A DNA stretch of 64,000 nt from Methylobacterium sp. AMS5 (GCF_001542815.1 NZ_CP006992.1:5371451-5435450); one strand, 5' to 3'; positions 28,573 to 37,524 are shown, numbered from the stretch's first letter. Notes: generated by a model from the sequence alone, not told the origin. Program-made: numbers and translations.

Positions 28573-29442
28573 TCAGACCTTGTTGACGGCGGCGCGGCCG
28601 AGCAGCCCGTTCGGGCGGAGCGCCAGCGCGAGGATGATGACCGAGAAGACGACGATCTGGGTCGCACCGGAGCCGAGCGTGGCGGTGACGCCGGCCTCCA
28701 CGAGGCCGTAGAGGAGGCCTGCCAGCACCACGCCGGTGGCCGAACCGATCCCGCCCAGGATCGCCACCGCGAAGGCCTTGATCCCGAACAGCGCGCCCAT
28801 CTCGGCCGAGACGGAGAAGAGCGGCGCGATCAGCAGCCCCGCGGCGCCCGCGAGCACGGCGGAGAGCGCGAAGGCACAGGCCACGGTGCGGGCGACGTCG
28901 ATGCCCATCAGCCGCGCGGCTTCAGAATTCTGCGCCACCGCCAGCAGCACCCGGCCGAGTTCCGTGCCGCGGAACACCGCGCGGATCGCGACCGCTGCCG
29001 CGACGCCGACTACGGGGATCAGGAGCTGGAGCGGGTAGACGCCCGCGCCCAGAACCTGCACGGGCGCCGCGACCAGCGCCGAGGGCAGGCTGCGCGGCTC
29101 CTTGCCGAAGGTGAACAAGAGGACGTTGTCGAGGATGATGCCGCCGGCCACCGTCGCCAGGAGCCAGGCATCGGAGCCGCGCACCACGAAGGGGCGCACC
29201 AGCAGGCGCTCGACGGCGAGGCCGAGCCCTGCGCAGCCGGCCAGAGACGCGGCGACCGCCAGCGGCATCGGCCAGCCGAGCTGAACCGCGAAGGTGTAGC
29301 CCAGCACCGCCCCGAGGGTGACGGCGCTCCCTTGCGCGAAGTTCACGGTGCCGGAGACCGCGAAGGTGATGTGGAAGCCGAGCGCCACCAGCCCGTACAT
29401 GCTGCCGAGGCCGAGCCCGCTGACGAGGGTGCTGGTCAGCAT
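28573..29442 (-). CDS. LivH-like ABC transporter permease
   Basis: This 289-residue inner-membrane permease has about eight membrane segments. It carries the LivH signatures GLGLGSMYGLVALGFHITF near the N terminus, NFAQGSAVTLGAVLGY, and GSATGVVLAGLLYGLVEAG near the end. It pairs with the LivM part of the fused protein, which begins two bases downstream, to form the translocation channel. The ATG at 29440-29442 is clear. Specificity in this family ranges from branched-chain amino acids to urea, amides and aromatic acids, and cannot be read from the permease. Confidence 0.93.
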   Translation of the reverse strand: MLTSTLVSGLGLGSMYGLVALGFHITFAVSGTVNFAQGSAVTLGAVLGYTFAVQLGWPMPLAVAASLAGCAGLGLAVERLLVRPFVVRGSDAWLLATVAGGIILDNVLLFTFGKEPRSLPSALVAAPVQVLGAGVYPLQLLIPVVGVAAAVAIRAVFRGTELGRVLLAVAQNSEAARLMGIDVARTVACAFALSAVLAGAAGLLIAPLFSVSAEMGALFGIKAFAVAILGGIGSATGVVLAGLLYGLVEAGVTATLGSGATQIVVFSVIILALALRPNGLLGRAAVNKV

Positions 29443-29488
29443 GGTGACATCCCCTGCCCTCTTCCGGGAAGGCGGCTCCGGACGCCGT

Positions 29489-30679
29489 TCACTTGGTCAC
29501 CGCGACGATCTCGCCATTCTTGAAGCTTGCGAAGATGAAGTCGTCCGGCCTCAAGGCGTCGTGCTGGCCCGGTGCGAACGGCGCCTCGTAGGTCTTGATC
29601 AGTCCGGAATAGGGCGCGACCTTGTAGAAGCCGTCGCGCACCTTCGGCCCCTCGGTGGCGCCGGCCGCCTGGATCGCCAGGGCGATCAGGTGGGTGGCGT
29701 CGTAGGCGTTGGCGATGCCGACGGCGGGGGTGACGTCGGCCATGGACTTGATCGCCGGGTACTTCGCCTTGAGCGCGTCGAGTACCGCCTTCGCCTTTGG
29801 GCTGTCGTTGCCGGCGAAGGTGAAGGTCTGGACGAAGTGCACCCGCGCCGCGCCGGGGCCCGCGAGTTCGTCGAAGCGCCCGCCCGCCGGTCCCCAATGG
29901 GAGATCACCGGCACGGTCCAGCCCATCCGGTCGAGGGACTTCACCACCTGGGCCGACGGGCCGACATTGCCGACGAGGAACAATGCGTCGGCCCCGGCCT
30001 CGCGCAGCCGGGAGAGCTGCGGGACCATGTCGATGTCGTTGGCCTCGTACTTCTCGATGCCGGCGCTGGGCAGGCCCGCGGCCTTCAGCGCCGCGACCAG
30101 CCCCTGTTGGTTCGACTCGCCCCAGGCGTTGTTGACGAGGATCGCGCCGGGCTTCTTCGCCCCGTAGGTCTTCACCGCGTAGGCGACGAGGGCCTCGTCC
30201 ACGAGCGCGTCGACCGCCGAGACCCGGAAGACGTAGTTGTCGGCCGCGCCGTTGCGGGTGATGCCGGTGCCCGCCGCCCAGGGCCCGACGAAGGGCACCT
30301 TCATCTGGTTGGCGATCGGCACGATCGCCATCGAGACAGGGGTGTCGAGCCCGCCGATCAGCGCGACGACACCGGCACGCTGGATCAGCTCGCGGGCGGC
30401 AAGCACGCCCTTGGACGGGTTGGCCTCGTCGTCGCGGGCAACCAGTTCCAGCGGCCGGCCGAGGACGCCGCCGTTGCGGTTGATCTCTTCGATCGCCAGC
30501 CCGATCCCGCGGGAGATCGCCTCGCCGGATTTTGCCGATTGGCCGCTGAGCGCGGTGACGAGACCGATCTTCACCGGCTCGGCGGCCCGGACGGCACCGA
30601 TGCTCGTGACGCCCGCCAAAAGGCCGCCGAGGATGAGACGCCGTGCGAGGGATCGAGCGAGCTTGTGGCGTTGGGGCAT
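29489..30679 (-). CDS. LivK-like periplasmic substrate-binding protein
   Basis: This 396-residue precursor has a signal peptide (LARRLILGGLLAGVTSIGAVRAAE) and a type I periplasmic binding fold (peripla_BP_6). The mature N terminus is VKIGLVTALSGQSAKSGEAISRGIGLAIEEINRNGGVLG, seen here in parts, then ALIGGLDTPVSMAI, NNAWGESNQQGLVAAL and NAYDATHLIALAIQAAG. It delivers substrate to the LivH/LivMGF channel. The frame is open upstream to 30904, but the ATG at 30677-30679 starts the signal peptide. It is the first gene of the operon, so its promoter should lie between 30680 and 30888. Confidence 0.92.
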   Translation of the reverse strand: MPQRHKLARSLARRLILGGLLAGVTSIGAVRAAEPVKIGLVTALSGQSAKSGEAISRGIGLAIEEINRNGGVLGRPLELVARDDEANPSKGVLAARELIQRAGVVALIGGLDTPVSMAIVPIANQMKVPFVGPWAAGTGITRNGAADNYVFRVSAVDALVDEALVAYAVKTYGAKKPGAILVNNAWGESNQQGLVAALKAAGLPSAGIEKYEANDIDMVPQLSRLREAGADALFLVGNVGPSAQVVKSLDRMGWTVPVISHWGPAGGRFDELAGPGAARVHFVQTFTFAGNDSPKAKAVLDALKAKYPAIKSMADVTPAVGIANAYDATHLIALAIQAAGATEGPKVRDGFYKVAPYSGLIKTYEAPFAPGQHDALRPDDFIFASFKNGEIVAVTK

Positions 30680-30888
30680 GGCGATCCGGCTCCGTATGCG
30701 GTCGACCAAAGACCGCAACGGGCGTGCCAGATGAAAGGCGCTTGTTTCTACTCGCATTTTCCCGTCCGAATCCCGCTGCCCGCCGATTGTGCACAAAGTC
30801 CCGGAAAGTGCATACACTTTCTGCATGCACGCATGTCGCGGTAGCATCATGTTCAGGGCACCACGGCCGACACCAGGGAGATTGCGGT

Positions 30889-31299
30889 ATGGATGAGAAG
30901 GCAACGCAGAGCGCGCGCGACGCGGCGGCGGTGACGGCCTATCTGGAAGCCTCGATGGTGCCCGATCCCGAAACGGCGGCGCGCTACATGGCGCCCGGTA
31001 TCGCGATCGTCTTCACCGGCGGCCGGGTGTTCCACCATCCGCGCGAGGTCACGGCGTTCAACGCCGGGCGATACGCCTGGGTCAAGAAGCGGATGGAGCG
31101 GCTCGACGTGGTTCCGGGTGAAGGCCAAACCACGGTCTACAGTCTCGGTACCCTCTACGGCGCGTGGCCGGACGGTACCGCGTTCGAGGGCAACCGCTAC
31201 GTCGACCGCTTCACCGTGAGGGACGGTCTGATCGTCTCGATGGAGGTGTGGAACGACAGCGCCGAGCGCCTGCTTGAACGGCAGGGCGGATCGGCCTGA
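30889..31299 (+). CDS. NTF2/SnoaL-like small protein
   Basis: This 136-residue cone-shaped alpha+beta protein begins with a helix (DAAAVTAYLEASMVPDPETAARYMA), followed by strands (IAIVFTGGRVFHHPREV, TVYSLGTLYGAWPDG) and the terminal YVDRFTVRDGLIVSMEVWNDSAE, a typical NTF2/SnoaL pattern. Members serve as ester- or ring-processing enzymes or as binding subunits. The ATG at 30889-30891 has AGGGAG about ten bases upstream. It is divergent from livK and convergent with the GntR gene, so it may belong to the same catabolic locus. Confidence 0.8.
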   Translation: MDEKATQSARDAAAVTAYLEASMVPDPETAARYMAPGIAIVFTGGRVFHHPREVTAFNAGRYAWVKKRMERLDVVPGEGQTTVYSLGTLYGAWPDGTAFEGNRYVDRFTVRDGLIVSMEVWNDSAERLLERQGGSA

Positions 31300-31303
31300 C
31301 CCC

Positions 31304-32005
31304 TCAGCCGTCGATGTAGGGCGCGAGCAAGCGGATGAGGTCGTGCTCGCGCCTGGGCTCCTTGAGGATGCGCGCCCGCTCGGCCACCGCGTCGAGATGG
31401 TGATCCATCAGTGTGGTTGCGCGCCCGGCGTCGCCTGCGACGAGCGCCGCCACGATCTCCTGGTGCTCGCTCACCGCGCAGTCCGACGAGTGCGGCCGGC
31501 TGTAGAGCGACAGGATCAGGGCACAGCGGTAGCCCAGTTCGGCGACATAGCGGCGGAGAACCGGACTCCCGGTCATCTCGGCGAGCAGCAGGTGAAACTC
31601 GGTGGCGAGCCGGATCGAGGCTCCCTCGGGACCGCCGCTCGCCCGCTCTTCGCCCGCGATATGTGCCTCGAGCACGGCCTGCTGCTCGGCACTCAGGCGG
31701 CCGGCGAGGCGCTGGACCACGAGGCGCTCCAGGCTGATGCGCACGTCGAAGGTGTCGCGCGCCTCCTCCCAGCTCGGGCTCGCCACGACCGCTATGCGGT
31801 TCCGGCGCAGTTCGACCAAGCCCTCGCCCGCGAGCTGGCCAAGCGCCTGTCGCGCGATGGTCCGGCTGACGCTGAACCGCTCGCCGAGCGCGTCCTCCGG
31901 CAGCCGGTCTCCCGGGGTCAGGGCCCGCTCCACGATCGCCCGCCGCAGGGATCGGCAGATCGTTCCGACACGGTCGGTCGGGTAATTCGTCTCACCCTGT
32001 CTCAT
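31304..32005 (-). CDS. GntR-family (FadR/FCD) transcriptional regulator
   Basis: This is a 233-residue regulator. The N-terminal winged helix reads GTICRSLRRAIVERALTPGD, then RLPEDALGERFSVSRTIARQALGQLAGEGLVEL. The C-terminal helical FCD ligand domain is about 80-220, with the metal-coordinating Asp/His pattern in DVRISLERLV, ATEFHLLLAEMTG, SEHQEIVAAL and MDHHLDAV. FCD regulators usually repress transport or catabolic genes until an acid ligand binds. Its location next to the liv-type operon suggests it controls that operon. It ends five bases from the NTF2-like gene. Confidence 0.92.
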   Translation of the reverse strand: MRQGETNYPTDRVGTICRSLRRAIVERALTPGDRLPEDALGERFSVSRTIARQALGQLAGEGLVELRRNRIAVVASPSWEEARDTFDVRISLERLVVQRLAGRLSAEQQAVLEAHIAGEERASGGPEGASIRLATEFHLLLAEMTGSPVLRRYVAELGYRCALILSLYSRPHSSDCAVSEHQEIVAALVAGDAGRATTLMDHHLDAVAERARILKEPRREHDLIRLLAPYIDG

Positions 32006-32331
32006 CGCGGACGTGCATCAACCTTTTGACGATGGGTAAAACGTTCTCGACCGACACGGCGAACCGATTCGAGCGCAGGTCTCCCTTCGAGCCGCCTGAA
32101 AGCCGGTTCGCAGCAGATGCACAAATGACGCCGAAGCACCTTGGCTTCGCCTGCCCAGCTCGGTGAACCGGCGCAACGCGTGGATGACGCGCCCCGTTGC
32201 GGTTGGCCCCTGCTCCTTACCAGGCGCGTTGTCGAGTTGAGCACGAAGGTCAGCACCTCCGGTGCTCTCCAACCTGATCGCGGGTATAGAGCGCCGTGCA
32301 TTCACGGTCGTCCGGACGAAAATTTTTCTCA
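32006..32331. other. Intergenic region between the GntR gene and the first IS
   Basis: About 325 bases hold the promoter of the GntR gene and end at the TCA target duplication of the IS. No gene, hairpin terminator or repeat was recognised. Confidence 0.5.
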
Positions 32332-33247
32332 GAGTCCGTCCGATAAGTCATGATGCTCGCCCGAGCCTTCGGACGAGGATCATGACGGCGGCGGCGTAGA
32401 GGAAGGCCTGGGCCGAGGCGAGGGTCGCTTCCGGGTCCTTCCAGAGGCGTCGGTTGCGGCTGATCCATCCGAAGAAGCGTTCCACCACCCATCGGCGTGG
32501 ATGCACGGCGAAGCCGACCTGATCCTTCGGTTTGCGCACGATGTCGATGGTGATGACGGTGGCGGTCGCGGGTCTGTCGCCGGCATAGCCTGCATCGGCG
32601 AAAGCTCTGACGATGAACGGGAAGGTCCGCCGCGACAGGCGCAGCACCGGTCCAGCCCCATCGCGATCCTGAATGTCGGCGGTCTGCGGATCGAGCACGA
32701 GGGCGCGCCCGTCCGTGTCGACCAGGGCCTGACGCTTGCGGCCCTTGACCTTCTTTCCAGCGTCGTAGCCGCGCGGGCCGCCGCTCTCGGTGGTCTTCAC
32801 GCTCTGGCTGTCGAGCACGGCCGCCGTCGGCGAGGCCTCGCGACCGGCCCGCTCCCGGTCGGCCATGACCAGGGCGTGGTTGATCCGCCCGAACAATCCC
32901 TCGTCCCGCCAGCGGCTGAAGTAGCCGAACGTCGTGCTGCGCGGAGGGAGATCCTTTGGGATCAACCGCCATGCGATGCCGCCGCGCAGCACGTAGAAGA
33001 TCGCGTTCAGGACCTCCCGCATCGTCCAGACAGGCGGACGACCACGCGAGGCGGGCTCTGGCATCATGGGCGCGATCACCGCCCATTCCGTATCCGTCAG
33101 GTCGGTTTCGTATCGAAGGCGCGCACGGTTATGCTGCCGGCGAGTGGTCGGGGTCCACATGGCACGTCCAGATGAGGCTTCAGCACCCTTCTGGAATCAC
33201 CGCCATTCCGGCCACTCAACCCCTGCCGGACGTTATCGGACGGGCTC
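32332..33247 (-). mobile_element. Complete IS5-family insertion sequence (IS1031-like)
   Basis: This 916-bp element is bounded by inverted repeats GAGTCCGTCCGATAA (32332-32346) and, reversed, GAGCCCGTCCGATAA (33233-33247), one mismatch in 15. It is flanked by a direct TCA on both sides (32329-32331 and 33248-33250), the TNA-type 3-bp target duplication of the IS1031 group. It contains one intact transposase gene. Near-identical ends suggest a fairly recent, possibly still mobile, insertion. Confidence 0.9.
32348..33160 (-). CDS. IS5-family transposase
   Basis: This 270-residue DDE transposase is intact. An N-terminal DUF4096-like region (YETDLTDTEWAVIAPMMP, GRPPVWTMREVLNAIFYVLRGG) is followed by the catalytic core. 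First Asp is in AVLDSQSVKT, second in AFADAGYAG, and the Glu in the Y-type signature RRWVVERFFGWISRNRRL. DSQSVKTTESGG and GYDAGKKVKGRKRQ are typical of IS5 transposases. The start is the ATG at 33158-33160. Confidence 0.95.
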   Translation of the reverse strand: MWTPTTRRQHNRARLRYETDLTDTEWAVIAPMMPEPASRGRPPVWTMREVLNAIFYVLRGGIAWRLIPKDLPPRSTTFGYFSRWRDEGLFGRINHALVMADRERAGREASPTAAVLDSQSVKTTESGGPRGYDAGKKVKGRKRQALVDTDGRALVLDPQTADIQDRDGAGPVLRLSRRTFPFIVRAFADAGYAGDRPATATVITIDIVRKPKDQVGFAVHPRRWVVERFFGWISRNRRLWKDPEATLASAQAFLYAAAVMILVRRLGRAS

Positions 33248-33384
33248 TCAGATCATGAGGCGGTAGAAACGTAAATTTTGTCACTCGCTTTCATGAATGT
33301 TGATCACAGACGGTTAATTGAATATATTTGCCGAGCGATCATGTGAAACGTATAAGCGCTGAATTCAGTCGCGATAAAGCAACG

Positions 33385-33840
33385 CTATGCTTTGCCGTCA
33401 CGTGCGTAGGGGCGGGGCGAAAAGTCATGGGGGCCGTCGGGGCGTGCAGGAAACGGCTCCTGTCGGTGCCGTTCTCCGGTTGCAACTGCTTGAGCGCGTC
33501 GCAGTTCGGCCGTCCTTTCATCAATGGCGTCACGGCAGGACGGGAGGCCGTGCGCGTCCATGGTCGTGCCGAGCAGCAAGTGGTCCTGGTCGATCGACAT
33601 CCGCCACCTGCGGCCTGATCCGTCCCGTGCGGTCATGGCCGCCATGCACCGATCGAGGAAATCGAGGCGCATACCATCGTCCGTGGAGGCCGCTTCGAGG
33701 GCTGCACAGATCAGATCGGTCTCTTCACGGGTAAGCCAGACCGTCGATGTTCCGAAGCCCTGGCGCTCAGCCTCGGCCATCTCGTTCGAGAGGCGGTCTG
33801 CCAGCGCTTTGCGCGATAATCCGGGAACAGAAGCGGTCAT
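33385..33840 (-). CDS. Hypothetical protein in accessory patch
   Basis: This 151-residue soluble protein has an N-terminal helical part (SRKALADRLSNEMAEAERQ), TVWLTREETDLICAALEAA, and a polar, basic C terminus. No family is recognised. The ATG at 33838-33840 is chosen over one six codons upstream because the sequence becomes regular from there. Its GC and composition are plausible for a gene, while its surroundings (AT-rich 33260-33390 and unclassified DNA up to 34800) look like accessory DNA between two IS elements. Confidence 0.5.
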   Translation of the reverse strand: MTASVPGLSRKALADRLSNEMAEAERQGFGTSTVWLTREETDLICAALEAASTDDGMRLDFLDRCMAAMTARDGSGRRWRMSIDQDHLLLGTTMDAHGLPSCRDAIDERTAELRRAQAVATGERHRQEPFPARPDGPHDFSPRPYARDGKA

Positions 33841-34800
33841 GGGCAGCCTTCCATGCATCCGTTTCGCCTTTTCTCACCCCGGCAGACAAGATCTGCACCC
33901 TGGCCCGGTCACAAACCGATCAAGGTGCGTACCGCGCTCGCTCATCCATTTTCTTAAACGCTCACGGCTCGCTCAGGACGGCGGATTTCGGAGGATCCGG
34001 TCGCTCCCCGTTTTTGCGTCGTCTTATCCCGCACGAAGGCGCGTCCCTTCGAGACGGAGCCTGTTCAAGACCGCGTCCTGACCGCCGCGTGTTCCGGGGG
34101 GCTTGGAAAGTCCCACGTCTCTCTCTTTGAGTTTGGCCTGCTCCTGCCCTCCGGCGACGTGTCTGCACCGGAAACCGGCCGGGCGCGGGCCTCGACTCGT
34201 CGCTGCTGGAAGACAATCTCGAACGGAAAGATCTGGTTGCCGGGCGCCACACAAGGCGGAGCAGGGTCCGAAGGCGCGATCATCACGAACACGATAAGCC
34301 CACCGTTCAAAGGCTTGTGGTCTTGGCGTTCGCCGCGAGCCATTCATGGCAACCGAGCGTGATCGCCGCCGATGAGGCTGACAGCCCGAGCATCCGGTAC
34401 GGTACGCTCGTCCCGTCACACGCAACGAATTTCTCGATCCGGCCGTCGGTACCGTGCCGAACGACGGTACCAGAATATACACCCCTGAACGTATTTCTGC
34501 GCCCCGCCACAGCCAAGACGCGAGATTGGTGGGCCGGCAACGATGAAGATGCCGACCCACCAGCCGCTGGCCCGACAGCATCGGCGCAGCAAAACAATTC
34601 AAATGATACCTTTGCCTGTTGTCAAGCTTCGCCGGTGCGCGATGACTACTTCGTGATTTTGGACCGATTGTATCGGTTCGGCGGCTCCGCGGTCGTGATT
34701 GCTGTGCGACGGGTGGCCCTTCGCACGCCCTCTGCGTTTGCCCGAAAGTCGACCCTTCAAATGCGATGGGTCGCGTACATGCCCTCGCAACCGCGGCTTT
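33841..34800. other. Accessory DNA between two IS elements, no assignable gene
   Basis: This stretch of 960 bases is open in several overlapping frames on both strands, but none shows a recognised motif. The best candidate is a minus-strand frame at 34307-34597 (VVRHGTDGRIEKFVACDGTSVPYRML), which may be a real small gene or the remnant of one. Composition is uneven, with AT-rich patches near 34590-34670. The segment ends at a CTAG target duplicated by the second IS. Confidence 0.35.
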
Positions 34801-34804
34801 CTAG

Positions 34805-35661
34805 AGCGTGTTATGAACTGATAGGCAGGATTGGCGTTTTGGATCATGCCTTCTGATCGCCGCTCCTATCCGTCCGACGTGTCTGATGAAGAATGGGCAC
34901 TGGTAGCGCCCTACCTCGCGCTGCTGCGGGAGGACTCGGCTCAGCGCGACCACGAGTTGCGCGAGGTGTTTAACGGGCTGCGCTACATCGTGAAGACGGG
35001 GGCGCCCTGGCGGTTCATGCCGCACGATCTGCCGCCTTGGGCGGCCGTGTATCAGCAGACGCAGCGTTGGCTGTCGGCCGACAGTTTCGCGGACGTGGCC
35101 GGCGACCTGCGGGCGGTGCTGCGGATGGCGGCGGAGCGGGAGCCGGAGCCCTCGGCGGTGATCCTCGATAGCCGGACGCTGCGCTCCTCGCCCGAGAGCG
35201 GCGAGCGGGCCGGCTATGACGGGGCCAAGCGCAAGCGGGGTGCGAAGCTGCATCTGGCCGTTGACACGCCGGGCCATGTCGTGGCGCTGCACGTGACGCC
35301 CGCCGATGTCGACGACCGGGCCGAGGTCGGCCGGCTGGCCGCCGAGGTGCAGGCGGAGACGGGCGACAGCGTCGAGTTGGCCTTTGTCGACCAGGGCTAT
35401 TCCGGGCCTAAGCCCGCCGCCGCCGCGAGCGCGCACGGCATCGACTTGGAAGTGGTGAAGGCGCCTGAGGCCAAGCGCGGCTTTGTCCTGCTGCCGCGCC
35501 GATGGGTGGTGGAGCGCTCGTTTGCCTGGGCCACCCGCTGTCGGCGGCTGGTCAAAGATTACGAGCGCTACGCCAGCACGTTGGCTGGCCTGCACATGGT
35601 CGCCTTCGTCTGCCTCATGCTCCGACAAGCTGAAAAGCTTATGACAAGTGCATAACAGGCT
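34805..35661 (+). mobile_element. Complete IS5-family insertion sequence (IS427-like)
   Basis: This 857-bp element has inverted ends AGCGTGTTATGAACT (34805-34819) and, reversed, AGCCTGTTATGCACT (35647-35661), two mismatches in 15. CTAG is present on both sides (34801-34804 and 35662-35665), consistent with the CTAG/YTAR target preference and duplication of the IS427 and related IS5 groups. It inserted 10 bases upstream of the start of the next gene. The transposase is a single uninterrupted ORF. Confidence 0.85.
34846..35655 (+). CDS. IS5-family transposase
   Basis: This 269-residue DDE transposase has the start region RRSYPSDVSDEEWALVAPYL, then GLRYIVKTGAPWRFMPHDLPPW. First catalytic Asp is in AVILDSRTLRSS, second in LAFVDQGYSG, and Glu in RRWVVERSFAWATRCRRL. 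GYDGAKRKRGAKLH precedes the second Asp. The start at 34846 gives the conserved N terminus; an in-frame ATG five codons upstream also exists. IS427 relatives often need a frameshift between two ORFs, but here one frame covers the whole enzyme. Confidence 0.95.
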   Translation: MPSDRRSYPSDVSDEEWALVAPYLALLREDSAQRDHELREVFNGLRYIVKTGAPWRFMPHDLPPWAAVYQQTQRWLSADSFADVAGDLRAVLRMAAEREPEPSAVILDSRTLRSSPESGERAGYDGAKRKRGAKLHLAVDTPGHVVALHVTPADVDDRAEVGRLAAEVQAETGDSVELAFVDQGYSGPKPAAAASAHGIDLEVVKAPEAKRGFVLLPRRWVVERSFAWATRCRRLVKDYERYASTLAGLHMVAFVCLMLRQAEKLMTSA

Positions 35662-35674
35662 CTAGAACGCGGCC

Positions 35675-36046
35675 ATGGGTTCACTTGCTTCCGAGCTACG
35701 ATTCCTGGGCGTGGCCGCCGCTCTCGGCAGCTTGCTGGTGATGATGTTCGCTGGTGAGCCGAACATCGCGTCGGTGACCTGGGGCCTCGCCGGTCTCGTT
35801 TTCTTCGGAGCGACCCGGCTCGTCCCTGACCGTAAGCCGGCGCCGGTGATTGCAAAGAATGCGGTCGCCGTGAAGCCGACCGACACGATGCACGAGAGCG
35901 AAGCCGAACATCCCGTGGCTGCGGTGCCGGCCGACGTCCATGCCGCACTCCAGCGCAAGGTTCGCCTGACACCAACACCGAACCCGATCATCGCCTCCTC
36001 GGTCCTGCCCCGCTCACGGGTTGCGCGTTCGCCGGCGACGACCTGA
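35675..36046 (+). CDS. Small putative membrane protein
   Basis: This 123-residue protein has two hydrophobic segments near the N terminus (FLGVAAALGSLLVMMFAG and VTWGLAGLVFFGATRLV) followed by a polar tail with no recognised domain. The ATG at 35675 lies 10 bases after the CTAG duplication of the IS. The insertion has therefore separated the gene from any native promoter, and expression may now depend on the IS. Function unknown. Confidence 0.5.
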   Translation: MGSLASELRFLGVAAALGSLLVMMFAGEPNIASVTWGLAGLVFFGATRLVPDRKPAPVIAKNAVAVKPTDTMHESEAEHPVAAVPADVHAALQRKVRLTPTPNPIIASSVLPRSRVARSPATT

Positions 36047-36119
36047 TCGCGCGGGCCGGATCGGCGTCGAGCCGAAATCGGGGTTGTATTCCGTCTCCGC
36101 CCGACGCGAGAAGGACGGC

Positions 36120-37136
36120 TCAGACTTTTCCGAGGGCGAGCGTCCCGTCATCCATGAACGAGAAGACGATCCCGTGCCTCCGCAAGGCGCTTATCGCGGC
36201 CTGCAACGCGCGCCGGGAGGCACTCACGTCCTCGTCCTCGAGCCGGCGGACCGTTGAGAACGAGACTCCGGCCGCTTCGGCGAGTTGCTGCATCGACCAG
36301 TCGAGCAGAGCGCGACCCGCCCGCAGATGGATGCCGCGGACAAGCTGCTCCAGGCTCTCCCGCATGATCCCGGGCACGGCCCCGTCGAGATGGAGCGGCG
36401 CGATGTAGTTCACCCAACCATCGTCGTCGCCGGTCGCGTTCCGCATCGGCACCATCACCATGCGATAGGGTGCGATCGCGCCGCTTGCCAGAATGAGACG
36501 AGGGCGCGTGTGGACGACCTGCCGCGTGAGGTAGAGTTCTCGGCCGTGTTCACGCCAACGCGCGCGTTCCTCCTTCAGCACGGGCAGCGTCGGCTCCTCG
36601 AGCAGGGCCTGTCTCGGCAACCCGACCAGCTGCAGCCACTCGGGCGAAAAATCGGTGTAGGGGTAGACGGCGGTGACAGAGGTAAACGCCCCGGTCCGCT
36701 CGAAGAGAGCTCTTTTGCGCCGACGTTCCGCGGCCTGCGCGCGCGCCAGCATCTCACGGTCGCTCACATCGATCAGCACGCCCATGGCCTGAAGCGGGCG
36801 CCCGTCCGGCGCCATGATCACCTCGCCGCGGCTCATCACCGTGCGCAGCGTTCCATCCGGACGAATGATCCGGAAGGTCTGCTGGATCATGTGGCCGGTC
36901 TGAAGCATCTCCGACGTCGAGGTGATACTGTCCCGGTCCTCCGGATGGACGAGGGCGAAGAGCAGGCCGTATTCCGCCCGCGCTGCGGTCTGTTCGAGGC
37001 CGAGGATGCGAAACAGACCCGGCGACCAGACGTGCTCATCCGTGGCGAATCTCCACGACCACGTTCCGGTCAGGCCGAAGCCTTCGACCATACGAAGGAT
37101 TTCGTGGGGCATGATCGGGGACACAGCCGTGGGCAT
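36120..37136 (-). CDS. PAS-domain regulator with C-terminal helix-turn-helix
   Basis: This is a 338-residue cytoplasmic protein. An N-terminal PAS domain (TGTWSWRFATDEHVWSPGLFRILGL, then VHPEDRDSITSTSEMLQTG and GVLIDVSDRE) is followed by a short coiled linker (ARAQAAERRRKRALFE) and a middle domain of unclear type. The C-terminal XRE-like helix-turn-helix reads RALLDWSMQQLAEAAGVSFSTVRRLE. The latter form is common in small Methylobacterium/Bradyrhizobium regulators. The protein is likely a one-component sensor that binds DNA in response to a small ligand or redox state. The ATG at 37134-37136 is the first in frame. Targets are unknown. Confidence 0.8.
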   Translation of the reverse strand: MPTAVSPIMPHEILRMVEGFGLTGTWSWRFATDEHVWSPGLFRILGLEQTAARAEYGLLFALVHPEDRDSITSTSEMLQTGHMIQQTFRIIRPDGTLRTVMSRGEVIMAPDGRPLQAMGVLIDVSDREMLARAQAAERRRKRALFERTGAFTSVTAVYPYTDFSPEWLQLVGLPRQALLEEPTLPVLKEERARWREHGRELYLTRQVVHTRPRLILASGAIAPYRMVMVPMRNATGDDDGWVNYIAPLHLDGAVPGIMRESLEQLVRGIHLRAGRALLDWSMQQLAEAAGVSFSTVRRLEDEDVSASRRALQAAISALRRHGIVFSFMDDGTLALGKV

Positions 37137-37524
37137 ATCCCGGTTTCGCTAACGAGAGAATGATTTCGTGCGACCAGATTGTGCGCGGGCGCTCCACCTG
37201 CGACCTCGATAGCAGAGGAGCGCTGAGGACAAAACTAACATATGTGTTGCATGCGTAGTTCAGCTTTCCCTTGGGGAAAAGGTGTCAGCGGAATCTTCAG
37301 AATGCCGCGCGATCACGATCGCCGCGTTCGGCGCCGCCAACCAATGTCGTCGACATGGGCCATTCTACTGCGAGCCTGCCGCCCTCGATCCGGCAAGGCG
37401 TGACGTCCAGCTTTGCGTTCGGTCGTCCGTGGCAGGTTCAGGGCCGCCTGTCCGCCATCCTACGGGCTCGACACCGGTCCAGCGGATCGCGGCGTGGCAT
37501 CCGTCGGTCGCGGCGCCGGCAATG
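37137..37524. other. Intergenic region, nothing recognised
   Basis: About 390 bases separate the PAS-HTH gene start from the 3' end of the MFS gene. An AT-richer patch near 37230-37260 (AACATATGTTGC) is the only deviation, possibly promoter DNA for the PAS-HTH gene. No terminator hairpin with a T-run was found. Confidence 0.5.
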
